Positions 1 through 7,851 of a stretch of DNA of 40,608 nucleotides are shown here, piece after piece. Both the position numbers and the translations under genes were made by a program. The DNA lies in assembly GCA_938003765.1 (NCBI GenBank), contig CALKYE010000181.1, forward strand, positions 1-40,608, given 5' to 3'. Each line of letters begins with the position of its first letter. Position 1 is the first letter of the stretch. The stretch comes from an uncultured Planctomycetia bacterium (GTDB lineage: Bacteria > Planctomycetota > UBA1135 > GCA-002686595). The notes beneath the pieces were generated by a model that did no database searches, was not told where the DNA came from, and saw only the letters and a program-made list of their open reading frames with translations.

Positions 1-2
1 TG

Positions 3-746
3 CAGAAGGGCGTCGTGCCGTACGAGCACTTCTGCCGCTGCATCGGGCTCGGCGCGCAGACGCGCGTGATCCGCTACGACCCGAGCGCGCCGCTGCACCA
101 GCGCTACTTGAACGACAAGGACTACCTGCCCGAGGAGACGCTGAGCGTGTTGCGCGACATCACGCTCACGATCAACGCCTTCTTCGGCTGGGACTTCAAC
201 TCGTGCGAGGCGCTGTACTCGGGCGACGAGTGGCATCCGATCGACTTCGCCAACCCTTGCCCCGACAGTCAGGTGACGAGCCTGCACCGTCACTTCCCCT
301 GGCTCGTGAAGGCCAAGCTGCGCTGGGCGCTGTACGTCGCTGCGACCAAGAAGCGCATGCGCGTCAATCAGGACTGGCAGCCGTTCTTCGACATCGCCGA
401 GAAGGACCTCTCCTATCGCGAGAAGCTCTCGCAGTACGCCGCGCTCGCGCGCGAGCGATTCGAGACCGAGCGCTTCGAGGAGTTCTGCGCCACGCACCTG
501 GCGCACCTCGACGAGGTCGCCTGGAACTTCTTCGGCTCCGAGCGCGCCAAGCTCGCCGTCAGCAAGAAGGTCGAGGCGCTGTTCCCCAAGCACGAGTGGG
601 AGCAGTTCACCGAGCACTTCTGGAACGAGATCCAGGTCTGGCGCGAGGAAGACAAGCGCGAGCGCGAAGCCCTCGCGGCCGCGCCCAAGCCGGCCGCCGT
701 CGCCCAACAGCCCAAGAAGAAGTCCGCCGGCGCCAAGAAGCGCTGA
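3..746 (+). CDS. C-terminal part of a probable ATP-grasp ligase (5' end outside window)
   Basis: The open frame runs in from the window edge, so the GTG at 15 is probably internal and the gene is truncated on the left. What is visible looks like the end of an ATP-grasp fold: an acidic patch (CEALYSGDEW) followed by IDFANP, which resembles the metal-binding Glu/Asp-x-x-Asn end of these enzymes. After it come a long helical region rich in Trp, Phe and charged residues and a Lys/Ala/Pro tail (KKKSAGAKKR). The esterase-like gene follows after 22 bases on the same strand, so the two are probably co-transcribed. ATP-grasp enzymes join a carboxylate to an amine or thiol using ATP; the substrate here cannot be told. 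The assignment rests on short motifs without the N-terminal half. The coding frame itself is secure. Confidence 0.6.
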   Translation, partial: QKGVVPYEHFCRCIGLGAQTRVIRYDPSAPLHQRYLNDKDYLPEETLSVLRDITLTINAFFGWDFNSCEALYSGDEWHPIDFANPCPDSQVTSLHRHFPWLVKAKLRWALYVAATKKRMRVNQDWQPFFDIAEKDLSYREKLSQYAALARERFETERFEEFCATHLAHLDEVAWNFFGSERAKLAVSKKVEALFPKHEWEQFTEHFWNEIQVWREEDKREREALAAAPKPAAVAQQPKKKSAGAKKR

Positions 747-768
747 GCCCTCCGAGAAGCACTCCTCG

Positions 769-1506
769 ATGGCATCGAAAGCAACCGAGACGTGGCGCTC
801 CGAGCGCCTTGGCCGCGAAGTCAAGGTCGTGCGCTGGGGCGAGGTCGGAACTCCGCTGGTGATCTTCCCCACCGCCGGCGGCGACGCCGAGGAGATCGAG
901 CGCTTCTGGATGATCGACTACCTGAAGTCGCACCTCGAAGCGCAGCGCATCAAGATCTACTCGGTCGACTCCACCGCCGGCCAGGCGCTGCTCGCCGAGT
1001 CGAACAAGCTGCCCTTCGCCGCGCGCGCGCAGCAGAAGTTCGACTCGTTCCTCTACCACGAGCTCGTGCCGCTGATCCGCAAGGACTGCAACGACCCCGG
1101 CATCGAGATCGTGACCGCGGGCGCGTCGATCGGCGCGTACCAGGCGCTCGCCGCCGTGTGCCGCCACCCCGACGTGTTCAAGCTCGCGCTGTGCATGAGC
1201 GGCACCTACGACCTCGCCAAGTTCATGGAAGGCGAGCCGAACTCGGACCACTACTACAACACGCCGACGCGCTTCCTCCCCGGACTGCCGGAGGGCGCGC
1301 ACCTCGCGCAGTTGCGCAAGCGCTTCGTGCTGCTCACGCACGGCAAGGGCAAGGCCGAGGAGCCCGAGCAGAGCTGGAACGTCGCGCGCGTGCTGGGCTC
1401 GCGCAACATCCCCAACCGCGTCGTCGAGTGGGGCGAAGAGTGGCCGCACGACTGGCCCACCTGGCGCAAGATGCTGCCGATCTACGTCGACGAGTACGTC
1501 AGGTAG
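769..1506 (+). CDS. Small alpha/beta-hydrolase, esterase-like
   Basis: The 245-residue protein has an alpha/beta-hydrolase layout. An N-terminal beta-strand region with PLVIFPTAGG (residues 29-38) could form the oxyanion loop. The nucleophile elbow is GASIG (118-122) with Ser120, and a late histidine (His227 in WPHDWPTW) is a good candidate for the catalytic triad. There is no signal peptide, so it is cytoplasmic. It resembles the small putative esterase group COG4947, which I recall being found beside ATP-grasp genes; that recollection fits the gene just upstream, 22 bases away. The ATG at 769 is the first start after the upstream stop and fits the domain. A role in releasing or modifying the product of the ATP-grasp enzyme is inference only. 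Confidence 0.8.
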   Translation: MASKATETWRSERLGREVKVVRWGEVGTPLVIFPTAGGDAEEIERFWMIDYLKSHLEAQRIKIYSVDSTAGQALLAESNKLPFAARAQQKFDSFLYHELVPLIRKDCNDPGIEIVTAGASIGAYQALAAVCRHPDVFKLALCMSGTYDLAKFMEGEPNSDHYYNTPTRFLPGLPEGAHLAQLRKRFVLLTHGKGKAEEPEQSWNVARVLGSRNIPNRVVEWGEEWPHDWPTWRKMLPIYVDEYVR

Positions 1507-1526
1507 CGCGCTCGCGCAGGCTGGCG

Positions 1527-1532
1527 TAGGCT
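1527..1532 (+). promoter_or_regulatory. Candidate -10 element TAGGCT
   Basis: A TAnnnT hexamer lies in the 89-base gap before the secreted-protein gene, 63 bases upstream of its ATG. No -35 element can be recognised at the usual distance. It is proposed because the same pattern precedes most other transcription units here. Confidence 0.35.
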
Positions 1533-1541
1533 CGATCGAAG

Positions 1542-1564
1542 GCGTCGGACACGTTGTCCGACGC
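1542..1564 (+). other. Perfect 10-bp hairpin in the leader of the secreted-protein gene
   Basis: GCGTCGGACA (1542-1551) and TGTCCGACGC (1555-1564) are exact inverted repeats around a 3-base loop. If the -10 element at 1527-1532 is used, transcription would start at about 1540 and the hairpin would form the very 5' end of the mRNA. It could stabilise the transcript, control it, or terminate the esterase transcript. There is no T-run after it, so a classical terminator is less likely. Confidence 0.5.
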
Positions 1565-1595
1565 AACGCACCCGGCGACGAACTGCACTTCGATC

Positions 1596-2774
1596 ATGAG
1601 CCAACTCCCCCAACGTTTCGCCCTCCGCACGGCGGCCGTGCTGCTCACCCTCGGCGCAGCGCAGGCGCAGGTCGACGTGGCGATTTGCGCGGCCGCTCAG
1701 ACCTCGAGCACCGACTGCCGCTTCACCGACGTCCAGGCGAAGTTGACCGCGTCCGGCCTGTTCGGAACGGTCGACATCATCAACGCCTCGAGCTCGACCC
1801 CGACGCTGCAGCAACTGCAGGCCTACGACGCGGTGCTGGTCTGGTCGAACACGTCGTTCCAGGACTCGACGCTGCTCGGCAACACGCTCGCCGACTACGT
1901 CGACGCGGGCGGCGCCGTGGTGGTCGCGGTGTTCGCCGTGAACTGGAACACGCTCACGCTCTCGATCCAGGGCCGCTGGCAGAACGGCTACGAAGTGATC
2001 GCCGACCAGTCGGGTTCGACCACCGGCGCGGCGTCCCTCGGCACGGTGTTGCTCCCCGCCCATCCGATCATGGCGGGCGTCAGCTCCTTCAACGGCGGCG
2101 GGAACGCGTACCGTCCGACCGCCACGGTCCTCAATCCCGGCGCGATCGCCATCGCCGAGTGGAGCGACGGCCGGATCCTCGTCGCGCAGGGCGCCAACCC
2201 CAAGCGCGTCGACCTCGGCTTCTACCCGCCCTCGAGCGACTGCGGCGGCAGCGGCTTTTGGACCTCGAGCACCGACGGCGGCAAGTTGCTTTCGAACGCG
2301 CTGCACTTCGCGGCGACGTCGGGCAGCCTTCCGCCCACGAACTACTGCACGGCCGGAACGACGACGAACGGCTGCGCGCCTTCGATCTCCGCGAGCGCGC
2401 AGCCCAGCGCCGCGCTCTCCGCTCCGTGCACGATCGACGTCACCGACGTCGAAGGCGCCAAGCAGGGCCTGATCTTCTACGGCGTCGACAACACCGGCTT
2501 CAGCCCGCTGCCGTGGGGCTCGGGCAGCTCGAGCTTCTTCTGCGTCAAGTCGCCCGTGCAGCGCAGCATCCCGCAGAACTCCGGCGGCGTGTTCAACACC
2601 TGCACCGGAGTGCTCACGCTGGATTGGAACGTGTTCCAGTCGAGCTTCCCCGGAACGCTCGGCTCTCCGTTCTCCCCCGGCGACCGTGTCTACGCGCAGG
2701 CCTGGTTCCGCGACCCGCCGGCCCCGCGCACGACCAACCTCTCGGATGCGATCGAGTTGACGGTCGCTCCCTGA
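1596..2774 (+). CDS. Secreted two-domain protein with Cys-rich C-terminal YCTAGT module
   Basis: The predicted 392-residue protein starts at the ATG at 1596, which gives a clean Sec signal peptide: a basic start, a hydrophobic core (AAVLLTLG) and cleavage near AQAQ (residue 25). Residues 26-245 alternate strands and helices, with YDAVLVWSNT and DYVDAGGAVVVAVF, like the ThuA/class I glutamine-amidotransferase-like fold; no catalytic triad is evident. Residues 249-392 form a separate domain that starts YCTAGTTTNGC, contains several Cys residues and VEGAKQGLIFYG, and ends AWFRDP then SDAIELTVAP. I recall this ending from many secreted proteins of high-GC planctomycetes, where it may be a surface or sorting module; no named family comes to mind. 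It is probably exported to the periplasm or cell surface. Substrate and function are unknown. Confidence 0.8.
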   Translation: MSQLPQRFALRTAAVLLTLGAAQAQVDVAICAAAQTSSTDCRFTDVQAKLTASGLFGTVDIINASSSTPTLQQLQAYDAVLVWSNTSFQDSTLLGNTLADYVDAGGAVVVAVFAVNWNTLTLSIQGRWQNGYEVIADQSGSTTGAASLGTVLLPAHPIMAGVSSFNGGGNAYRPTATVLNPGAIAIAEWSDGRILVAQGANPKRVDLGFYPPSSDCGGSGFWTSSTDGGKLLSNALHFAATSGSLPPTNYCTAGTTTNGCAPSISASAQPSAALSAPCTIDVTDVEGAKQGLIFYGVDNTGFSPLPWGSGSSSFFCVKSPVQRSIPQNSGGVFNTCTGVLTLDWNVFQSSFPGTLGSPFSPGDRVYAQAWFRDPPAPRTTNLSDAIELTVAP

Positions 2775-2781
2775 AACGCGC

Positions 2782-2816
2782 GCGCCGCGCCCGATCGGAT
2801 CGATCGAGCGCGGCGC
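2782..2816. terminator. Strong hairpin between convergent genes, probable bidirectional terminator
   Basis: The outer stem GCGCCGCGC (2782-2790) pairs with GCGCGGCGC (2808-2816). An inner stem CGATCG/CGATCG closes a 3-base loop (2798-2800). In the minus-strand RNA the base between the stems also pairs (G-U), giving 16 continuous pairs. It begins 8 bases after the stop at 2774 and lies 55 bases beyond the glgC stop, so it could end both transcripts. Only a short T3 follows on the minus strand and no T-run on the plus strand. Confidence 0.55.
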
Positions 2817-2870
2817 CAAACTCGATGCGCCGCAGCCGGAGTCGGCGCGGCCCGGTCGAGGTCGTGCGCG

Positions 2871-4160
2871 TCAGCGCCAGGCCGAGTACGGCTCGCTCGT
2901 CGCCGCGGCGGCGCTGGGCAACGCGCCGAAGTTGTAGTCGATCGGCACCACGACGATGCCTGAGTCGCTGACGGTGAACTTCTTGGCGTCCTCGACCGGG
3001 TCGTAGCCGATCTCGTAGCCGTCGGGGATCTTGCACCACTTGTCGATGATCGCGCGGCGCACCTTGGCGCCTTTGCCGACCACCACGCCCGCCAGCACGA
3101 TCGAGTCCTCGATCACGGCGCGCTCGTCGACGAAGGTGCGGTTGGCGAGGATCGAGCGCGCCACTCGCGCGCCCGAGACGACGACGCCCGGCGCGAGCAA
3201 CGAGTCGACGACGTCGGCGCGGCGGCCCTGCTCTTCGAGCACGGTCTTCGCCGGCGGATCGGCGTGCCACAGCGAGTAGATCGGCCAGTCGTAGTCGTAC
3301 AGGTTCAGCTTCGGCTTCACCGAGAGCAGATCCATGTTCGCCTCGAAGTAGGCGTCGATCGTGCCGACGTCGCGCCAGTACGGCTCGTCCGCGCCGTTGT
3401 CGCGGTCGATGAAGCGGTGCACGTACACCGGCGCCTCGTGGATCATCTTGGGGATGATGTCCTTGCCGAAGTCGTGGCTCGACGAGCCGCCCAGCTCGGC
3501 GTCGGCCTTCAGGCGGCGCACGAGTTCGTCGGTCTCGAACACGTAGATCCCCATCGACGCCAGGCAGTAGCCCGGCTGGCCGGGGATCTCCGGCGCGTTC
3601 TCCTTGGGCTTCTCGACGAAGCTCGTGACGCGTCCGCGCTCGTTGACTTCGAAGATGCCGAAGTGACGCGCTTCGCTGATCGGGATCTTGACGGCGCCGA
3701 TCGTCAGCTCCGCGCGGTGGATCAAGTGCTCGCGCAGCATGCGGCCGTAATCCATCTTGTAGATGTGATCGCCGGCCAGGATCAGCACGTGGCGCGGCCG
3801 CTCTTCCTCGATCGTGTCGATGTTCTGGTAGATCGCGTCGGCCGTGCCCTTGTACCAGAGCCCCGTTCCCATGTGGTGCGGCGGGCGCACGCTGATGAAC
3901 TGCTCGAGGCGGCGCGGCAAGAAGTTCCAGCCGAAGCGCACGTGCTCTTCCAGTGAGCGCGCCTGGTACTGCGTGAGCAGGCAGATGCGCCGCAGTCCGG
4001 AGTGAATGCAGTTGGAGAGCGTGAAGTCGATGATGCGGTAGATGCCGCCGAAGGGCACCGCGGGCTTGGCGCGCTTGACGGTGAGCGGCTTGAGGCGCTC
4101 GCCCTGTCCGCCCGCGAGGATCAACGTCAGTGTTTCCTTCAACTCCGTCGTCAGCGGCAT
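2871..4160 (-). CDS. glgC: Glucose-1-phosphate adenylyltransferase (ADP-glucose pyrophosphorylase)
   Basis: This enzyme makes ADP-glucose from ATP and glucose-1-phosphate, the committed step of bacterial glycogen synthesis in the cytoplasm. The 429-residue product has the normal family length. The nucleotide-binding signature GGQGERLKPLT is at 17-27, followed by AKPAVPFGG and YRIIDFTLSNC. The middle contains LILAGDHIYKMDYG, the sugar-phosphate site FVEKPKE and WRDVGTIDAYFEANMDL, and the C-terminal third is a left-handed beta-helix-like region (ANRTFVDERAVIEDSIVLAGVVVG). The ATG at 4160 follows an AGGAG ribosome-binding site with about 10 bases of spacing. The frame stays open further upstream, but that part runs antisense to ribH and is not coding. 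It is divergent from ribH and has no other glycogen gene next to it. The assignment is secure. Confidence 0.97.
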   Translation of the reverse strand: MPLTTELKETLTLILAGGQGERLKPLTVKRAKPAVPFGGIYRIIDFTLSNCIHSGLRRICLLTQYQARSLEEHVRFGWNFLPRRLEQFISVRPPHHMGTGLWYKGTADAIYQNIDTIEEERPRHVLILAGDHIYKMDYGRMLREHLIHRAELTIGAVKIPISEARHFGIFEVNERGRVTSFVEKPKENAPEIPGQPGYCLASMGIYVFETDELVRRLKADAELGGSSSHDFGKDIIPKMIHEAPVYVHRFIDRDNGADEPYWRDVGTIDAYFEANMDLLSVKPKLNLYDYDWPIYSLWHADPPAKTVLEEQGRRADVVDSLLAPGVVVSGARVARSILANRTFVDERAVIEDSIVLAGVVVGKGAKVRRAIIDKWCKIPDGYEIGYDPVEDAKKFTVSDSGIVVVPIDYNFGALPSAAAATSEPYSAWR

Positions 4161-4185
4161 GCGCGGGTGTCTCCTATCCCTGGCG

Positions 4186-4191
4186 ATGGTA
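4186..4191 (-). promoter_or_regulatory. Candidate -10 element TACCAT for glgC
   Basis: Read on the minus strand, TACCAT lies 25 bases before the glgC ATG at 4160, with an AGGAG ribosome-binding site between. It matches the TAnnnT pattern found upstream of other genes here. No convincing -35 element was seen. Confidence 0.35.
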
Positions 4192-4246
4192 CGGAGGCGC
4201 TGCTCCAAAGACACGCGCGAAGACTCGCGGGCCGACGCCGCGCGGC

Positions 4247-4252
4247 TACACT
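4247..4252 (+). promoter_or_regulatory. Candidate -10 element TACACT for the ribH-nusB-ftsY operon
   Basis: TACACT lies 58 bases before the ribH ATG, in the 150-base divergent region shared with glgC. It fits the TAnnnT pattern of this window. The leader between it and ribH shows no FMN riboswitch-like conserved blocks. Confidence 0.35.
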
Positions 4253-4310
4253 CTGCGTTCCTGCAACCCGCGTTCGATCCCTTCGGACCGCCGCTCTTTG
4301 GCCATCGCCC

Positions 4311-4889
4311 ATGACCCGCGACGCACGATCGCCGTCCCCGTCCCATGTTCCGCGTCTGCCCGACTCCGTTCGGGTGGCCGTGGTCGTTTCGCAGTACCAC
4401 CAGGAGCTGTGCGAGGCGATGGCCTACTCGGCCTGGAAGACGCTCGCCGCCGCCGGCCTGGGCGAGGACGCCGAAGAGGATGAGCCCGCCTTCGTCGCGG
4501 TCCCTGCGCCGGGCGCCTTCGAGCTGCCGCTCTTGGCCGAGCGCCTGCTCGACGAAGACGACTTCGACGCCGTGCTGTGTTTCGGCGTGCTGCTCAAGGG
4601 CGAAACCACGCACGACTTCCACATCGCCTCTGCAGTGAGCCACGCGCTCCAGCGCATCGCCCAGGAGCACGGCCGTCCGGTGCTGTTCGGACTGCTCACC
4701 TGCGAGACGCTCGAGCAAGCCCGCGCCCGCGCCCTGCCGGGCGGTCGCGAGGGCGGCCACGACAAGGGCCGCGAGGTGGCGCTCGCGGCAATCGAAACGC
4801 TGCGCGCGATCGCGCAGATCTCCGACCAGGAGTACGGCGATTACTGGTCGGCTGCTCAGCAGCGCGAAGAACTGCGGAGGCGCGCGTGA
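4311..4889 (+). CDS. ribH: 6,7-dimethyl-8-ribityllumazine synthase
   Basis: RibH condenses 5-amino-6-ribitylamino-uracil with 3,4-dihydroxybutanone 4-phosphate, the next-to-last step of riboflavin synthesis. The 192-residue protein has the family blocks in order: SQYHQEL (27-33), PAPGAFELP (66-74) in the substrate pocket, GVLLKGETTHDFH (92-104) with the probable catalytic His101, and PVLFGLLT with EQARARA (123-141). The usual IRG before the catalytic loop reads LKG. The N-terminus is about 15-20 residues longer than typical and rich in Ser/Pro/Arg. I chose the ATG at 4311, downstream of the TACACT promoter candidate; the frame is also open further upstream, antisense to glgC. The stop overlaps the nusB start (GTGA), showing translational coupling. 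Confidence 0.93.
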   Translation: MTRDARSPSPSHVPRLPDSVRVAVVVSQYHQELCEAMAYSAWKTLAAAGLGEDAEEDEPAFVAVPAPGAFELPLLAERLLDEDDFDAVLCFGVLLKGETTHDFHIASAVSHALQRIAQEHGRPVLFGLLTCETLEQARARALPGGREGGHDKGREVALAAIETLRAIAQISDQEYGDYWSAAQQREELRRRA

Positions 4890-5338
4890 AGAAGCGCTCC
4901 AGAGGACGTGAGCTCGCGCTCCAGGTGCTCTACCAGATCGACCTGCGCGGCGACGCGGCGCTCGAGGCCGCCGAGGAAGTCGTGCGCGAGGACGAGCCCG
5001 ACCGCGAGGCGCGCGCGTTCTGCGCCAAGCTGGTGGGCGGCGTGCGCGAGACGCTCGACGAACTCGACCGCGAGATCGCCGCGACCGCGCAGAACTGGGA
5101 CATCTCGCGCATGGCGGTGATCGACCGCAACGTGCTGCGGATGGCCACGTACGAGCTGCTCTACTGCCGCGACATCCCGCCCAAGGTCGCGATCAACGAA
5201 GCCATCGAGCTCGGCAAGCGCTACTCGACGCAGAAGACCGGCGCCTTCGTCAACGGCATCCTCGACAAGATCAAGTCGCGGCGCGTCGACAGCGCGCCCG
5301 CGGACACGAGCGCGGCTCCTGCGGAGGAGGAGCTCTGA
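4886..5338 (+). CDS. nusB: Transcription antitermination factor NusB
   Basis: NusB binds boxA RNA together with NusE (ribosomal protein S10) and supports antitermination on rRNA operons. The 150-residue product matches the family in length. It starts with the typical R-GRELALQVLYQIDL helix and continues with WDISRMAVIDRNVLRMATYELLY and IPPKVAINEAIELGKRYSTQKTGAFVNGILDKI, the most conserved part. The start is the GTG at 4886, overlapping the ribH stop by four bases and preceded by a CGGAGG ribosome-binding site at 4875-4880. The C-terminal tail after KIKSRR is Ala/Asp/Glu-rich and not conserved. The order ribH-nusB is common across bacteria; ftsY follows after one base. Confidence 0.96.
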   Translation: MKKRSRGRELALQVLYQIDLRGDAALEAAEEVVREDEPDREARAFCAKLVGGVRETLDELDREIAATAQNWDISRMAVIDRNVLRMATYELLYCRDIPPKVAINEAIELGKRYSTQKTGAFVNGILDKIKSRRVDSAPADTSAAPAEEEL

Positions 5339-5339
5339 G

Positions 5340-6272
5340 ATGGGGCTCTTCGACCGACTCAAGTCCAGTCTCTCGCGCACGCGCGAGGCGCTCTCGGAGG
5401 GCATCGCCAAGGTCTTCCGCGGCGCGCGCCCGATCGACGCGGAGCTGCTGGCCGAGCTCGAGGCCGTGCTCTACCAGTCGGACCTGGGACCGATCGCGTC
5501 CGAGGTGATGAGCGAGATCAACCGGCTGCACGCCCTGGGCTCGATCAAGGGCGAGGACGAGGTGCGCGCGGTGCTGCGCGAAGTGCTGCTGAACTTCGTC
5601 GCCCCGCCCGACGTGCCGACTGGCGAGGTGCGCCTCGACGCCAAGCCGACAGTGATCCTGATCGTGGGCGTCAACGGCTCGGGCAAGACGACTTCGATCG
5701 CCAAGCTCGCGCACCGCTTCCAGAGCCAGGGCAAGAGCGTGTTGCTCGGCGCCTGCGACACGTTCCGCGCCGCGGCGGCCGAGCAGCTCGAGATCTGGGC
5801 CGAACGCAACCGCGCTCCGATCGTGCGCGCGAAGGAAGGCGCGGATCCGGCCTCGGTCGCCTTCGACGCGGTCGAGAGCGCCTGCGTGCTGGGCATCGAC
5901 GTGGCGATCCTCGACACCGCCGGCCGGCTGCACACGCAGAAGAACCTGATGGAGCAGCTCGGCAAGGTGCAGCGCGTGATTCAAAAGCGCCTGCCCGGCG
6001 CGCCGCACGAAGTGTGGCTCGTGATCGACGGCGTCAACGGCCAGAACGCGATCCAGCAGGCGAAGCAGTTCACGGCGCACGTGCCCGTGACCGGCCTGAT
6101 CGTGACCAAGCTCGACGGCACCGCGCGCGGCGGCGCGGTGTGCTCGATCGTGCGCGAGTTGAAGCTGCCCGTGCGCTACATCGGGACCGGCGAACAGCTC
6201 GAGTTGCTCGAGCCGTTCGAAGCCGAGGCCTTCGTCGACGCGCTGGTCAGCTCCTCGGGCGTCGCCCGCTGA
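5340..6272 (+). CDS. ftsY: Signal recognition particle receptor FtsY
   Basis: FtsY is the membrane-associated GTPase that docks SRP-ribosome complexes at the SecYEG translocon. The 310-residue protein contains only the NG domains, without the long acidic A domain of E. coli FtsY. The N domain covers residues 1-95. GTPase motifs follow: P-loop GVNGSGKTT (110-118), CDTFRAAAAEQL (139-150), DTAGR (192-196), TKLDG (256-260) and the closing GTGEQ and EPFEAEAFVDALV. The N-terminus MGLFDRLKSSLSRTREAL is typical of short FtsY proteins and could form the lipid-binding helix. The ATG at 5340 lies one base after the nusB stop with GGAGGAGG at 5322-5329, so it is co-translated in the ribH-nusB-ftsY operon. 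Confidence 0.97.
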   Translation: MGLFDRLKSSLSRTREALSEGIAKVFRGARPIDAELLAELEAVLYQSDLGPIASEVMSEINRLHALGSIKGEDEVRAVLREVLLNFVAPPDVPTGEVRLDAKPTVILIVGVNGSGKTTSIAKLAHRFQSQGKSVLLGACDTFRAAAAEQLEIWAERNRAPIVRAKEGADPASVAFDAVESACVLGIDVAILDTAGRLHTQKNLMEQLGKVQRVIQKRLPGAPHEVWLVIDGVNGQNAIQQAKQFTAHVPVTGLIVTKLDGTARGGAVCSIVRELKLPVRYIGTGEQLELLEPFEAEAFVDALVSSSGVAR

Positions 6273-6284
6273 GCCGCGCGCGCG

Positions 6285-7796
6285 TCATTTGGCGCGCAAG
6301 CGTGCGAGACCGGGGTAGTCGGGCGCGATGCGCCGCGCGCGGAACACGCTGACCGGTTCGACCGGCGAGTCCTTGCGCGGATTGGGATTGGCCTTGCCCA
6401 TCGACTCGGGCATCTCGCCGCCCCAGGGGTTCCAGAACTCCCACACGATGCGCTTGTCGGCGGTGACCTCGAACAAGCGGCCCTGCTTGCCCGAGCAGAT
6501 GAAGGTGTTGCCGTTGGGCAGTCGCTGCGCGCCCGAGATGAAGAAGGAGTAGAACTCGGTCGGTTCGGGCGCGGAGTAACTCCACACCGGCGCCGCGGGC
6601 TCGAAGGCCTTGCCGCGGGCGCGCGTGAACCCGCGCTTGGCGTCGAAGGGCAGGACCAGTTCGTCGACGCTGCTGAACTCGGGCTCGCCGCGCTCGGAGC
6701 CGTTGTTGAACACGATCAGGTTGCCCGCGCCCGGGCAGTCGGCGGGGATCCACTCGGGTTGGTGCTGGTAGAAAAGCTGGCGATCCTTGTCGCCGCCCGC
6801 GCCGTACTGACGCGGATTGCCCCAGCGGTACAGCAGGTCGCCGCCCTTGCCCCAGCGCCCGCCGCGCGAGCCGCGCGCCTCTTCGCGAGTGGTCGAGTGA
6901 TCGATGATCCAGATCTCGTTCAGCTCGGGCGTGGAGAGCGCGATGAGGTCGTGCTCGGCGTTGTAGTCGACCGAGTTGGTGTGCAGCCAATCGGAGCGGC
7001 GCTTCTCCGGCGGCTCGTCCGGCGCCTGTTCGGCCGCGTCGTCGCCGCCCGCGTAGCCCAGCTCGCGCAACTGCCGCTCGCGCTCGCGTTGCGCGCGCTG
7101 CTGCTCCGCGGTGAGCGGCGCCTCGCTGCGGTGGTCGCCGTTGATGTCGATGCGCTCGGGCCGATCGGCGACCACGCCGAAGTTCGCCTTGGTCGAGTCG
7201 AAGTCCTGCACGAGGTGGTCGATGGCGCGCCACTCCCACACGATCTTGCCGCCCGACGGCCGCGTGGGCTCGATCTCGATCACGGAGTCCGGCCACAAAC
7301 CGCGCTCCCCCACCACGCGCGGATCGCGTCCGAGCGCGATGGCCTCCGCGGAGCTGAGGCGGTTCCACACGATCGCCAGCACGTTGCCGTTCGGCAGCGG
7401 CTCCACGTCGTGATGCAGGATCTGAGTCTGTGTCGAGAGCACGTACTCCCACGTGAGCTGACCGTCCCAGTCGTACTCGGTGATGCGCCCGCCGATCCCG
7501 CCGCCGAAGAACACCGGGTTGTCGTCGATGCGCGAGATCATCAAGAGACGGCCGTTGTCGAGCAGGTAGCAGCTCATCGGCGGCAGCTCGTGCTTCCAGC
7601 TGTGCGCGATCTCGCCCTGCATGTCGAGCAGGTAGGCCGTCGCTCCGCGCAGAGGCGTGTAGAGCGTGTAGCCGTCGAACGCGCCGCTCTCGCGCACGCG
7701 CAGTCCGCGTTGGACGGTCGGAGGCGCCGGCTCGGCCGGGGCGGCGTCCTGCGCGGAGAGAAGGCACAGCGAAGCGATGAGGGAGATCGGGGTCAC
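6285..7796 (-). CDS. Secreted arylsulfotransferase-like beta-propeller protein
   Basis: The protein resembles the arylsulfotransferase (ASST, Arylsulfotran_2) family. It has repeated propeller-blade phrases: GYTLYTPLRGATAYLLD, ITEYDWDGQLTWEY, the family hallmark HHDVEPLPNGNVL, LPNGNTFICSGKQGRLFEV and KRIVWEFWNPWGG. A conserved LHTNSVDY segment supplies a candidate active-site histidine. Residues near 230-270 are a charged, repeat-poor insertion. With the GTG at 7796 the product has 503 residues and starts with a compact signal peptide (TPISLIASLCLLSA), placing it outside the cytoplasm. ATGs at 7847 and 7859 are possible starts, but they overlap or precede the TACGAT promoter candidate. It ends 12 bases from the ftsY stop, tail to tail. 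True sulfotransferase activity is uncertain, because many planctomycete members of this fold are uncharacterised. Confidence 0.82.
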   Translation of the reverse strand: MTPISLIASLCLLSAQDAAPAEPAPPTVQRGLRVRESGAFDGYTLYTPLRGATAYLLDMQGEIAHSWKHELPPMSCYLLDNGRLLMISRIDDNPVFFGGGIGGRITEYDWDGQLTWEYVLSTQTQILHHDVEPLPNGNVLAIVWNRLSSAEAIALGRDPRVVGERGLWPDSVIEIEPTRPSGGKIVWEWRAIDHLVQDFDSTKANFGVVADRPERIDINGDHRSEAPLTAEQQRAQRERERQLRELGYAGGDDAAEQAPDEPPEKRRSDWLHTNSVDYNAEHDLIALSTPELNEIWIIDHSTTREEARGSRGGRWGKGGDLLYRWGNPRQYGAGGDKDRQLFYQHQPEWIPADCPGAGNLIVFNNGSERGEPEFSSVDELVLPFDAKRGFTRARGKAFEPAAPVWSYSAPEPTEFYSFFISGAQRLPNGNTFICSGKQGRLFEVTADKRIVWEFWNPWGGEMPESMGKANPNPRKDSPVEPVSVFRARRIAPDYPGLARLRAK

Positions 7797-7845
7797 AGGC
7801 GGGAGTCCAAGCAGTGACGGAGGTCGAGCGATCGGAACGCGCGCC

Positions 7846-7851
7846 ATCGTA
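7846..7851 (-). promoter_or_regulatory. Candidate -10 element TACGAT for the arylsulfotransferase-like gene
   Basis: Read on the minus strand, TACGAT lies 49 bases before the GTG at 7796. It overlaps the ATG at 7847, which argues for the downstream GTG as the real start. The divergent gap to the next gene (7797-8075) otherwise shows no clear repeats or operators. Confidence 0.35.

Noticed and set aside
4253..4310. FMN riboswitch before ribH
   Set aside because: The leader is short and lacks the conserved FMN-element blocks and a multi-helix fold.
4161..4760. Open frame extending glgC upstream by about 200 residues
   Set aside because: It runs antisense to ribH, is not GlgC-like, and a good ribosome-binding site and the conserved N-terminus place the start at 4160.
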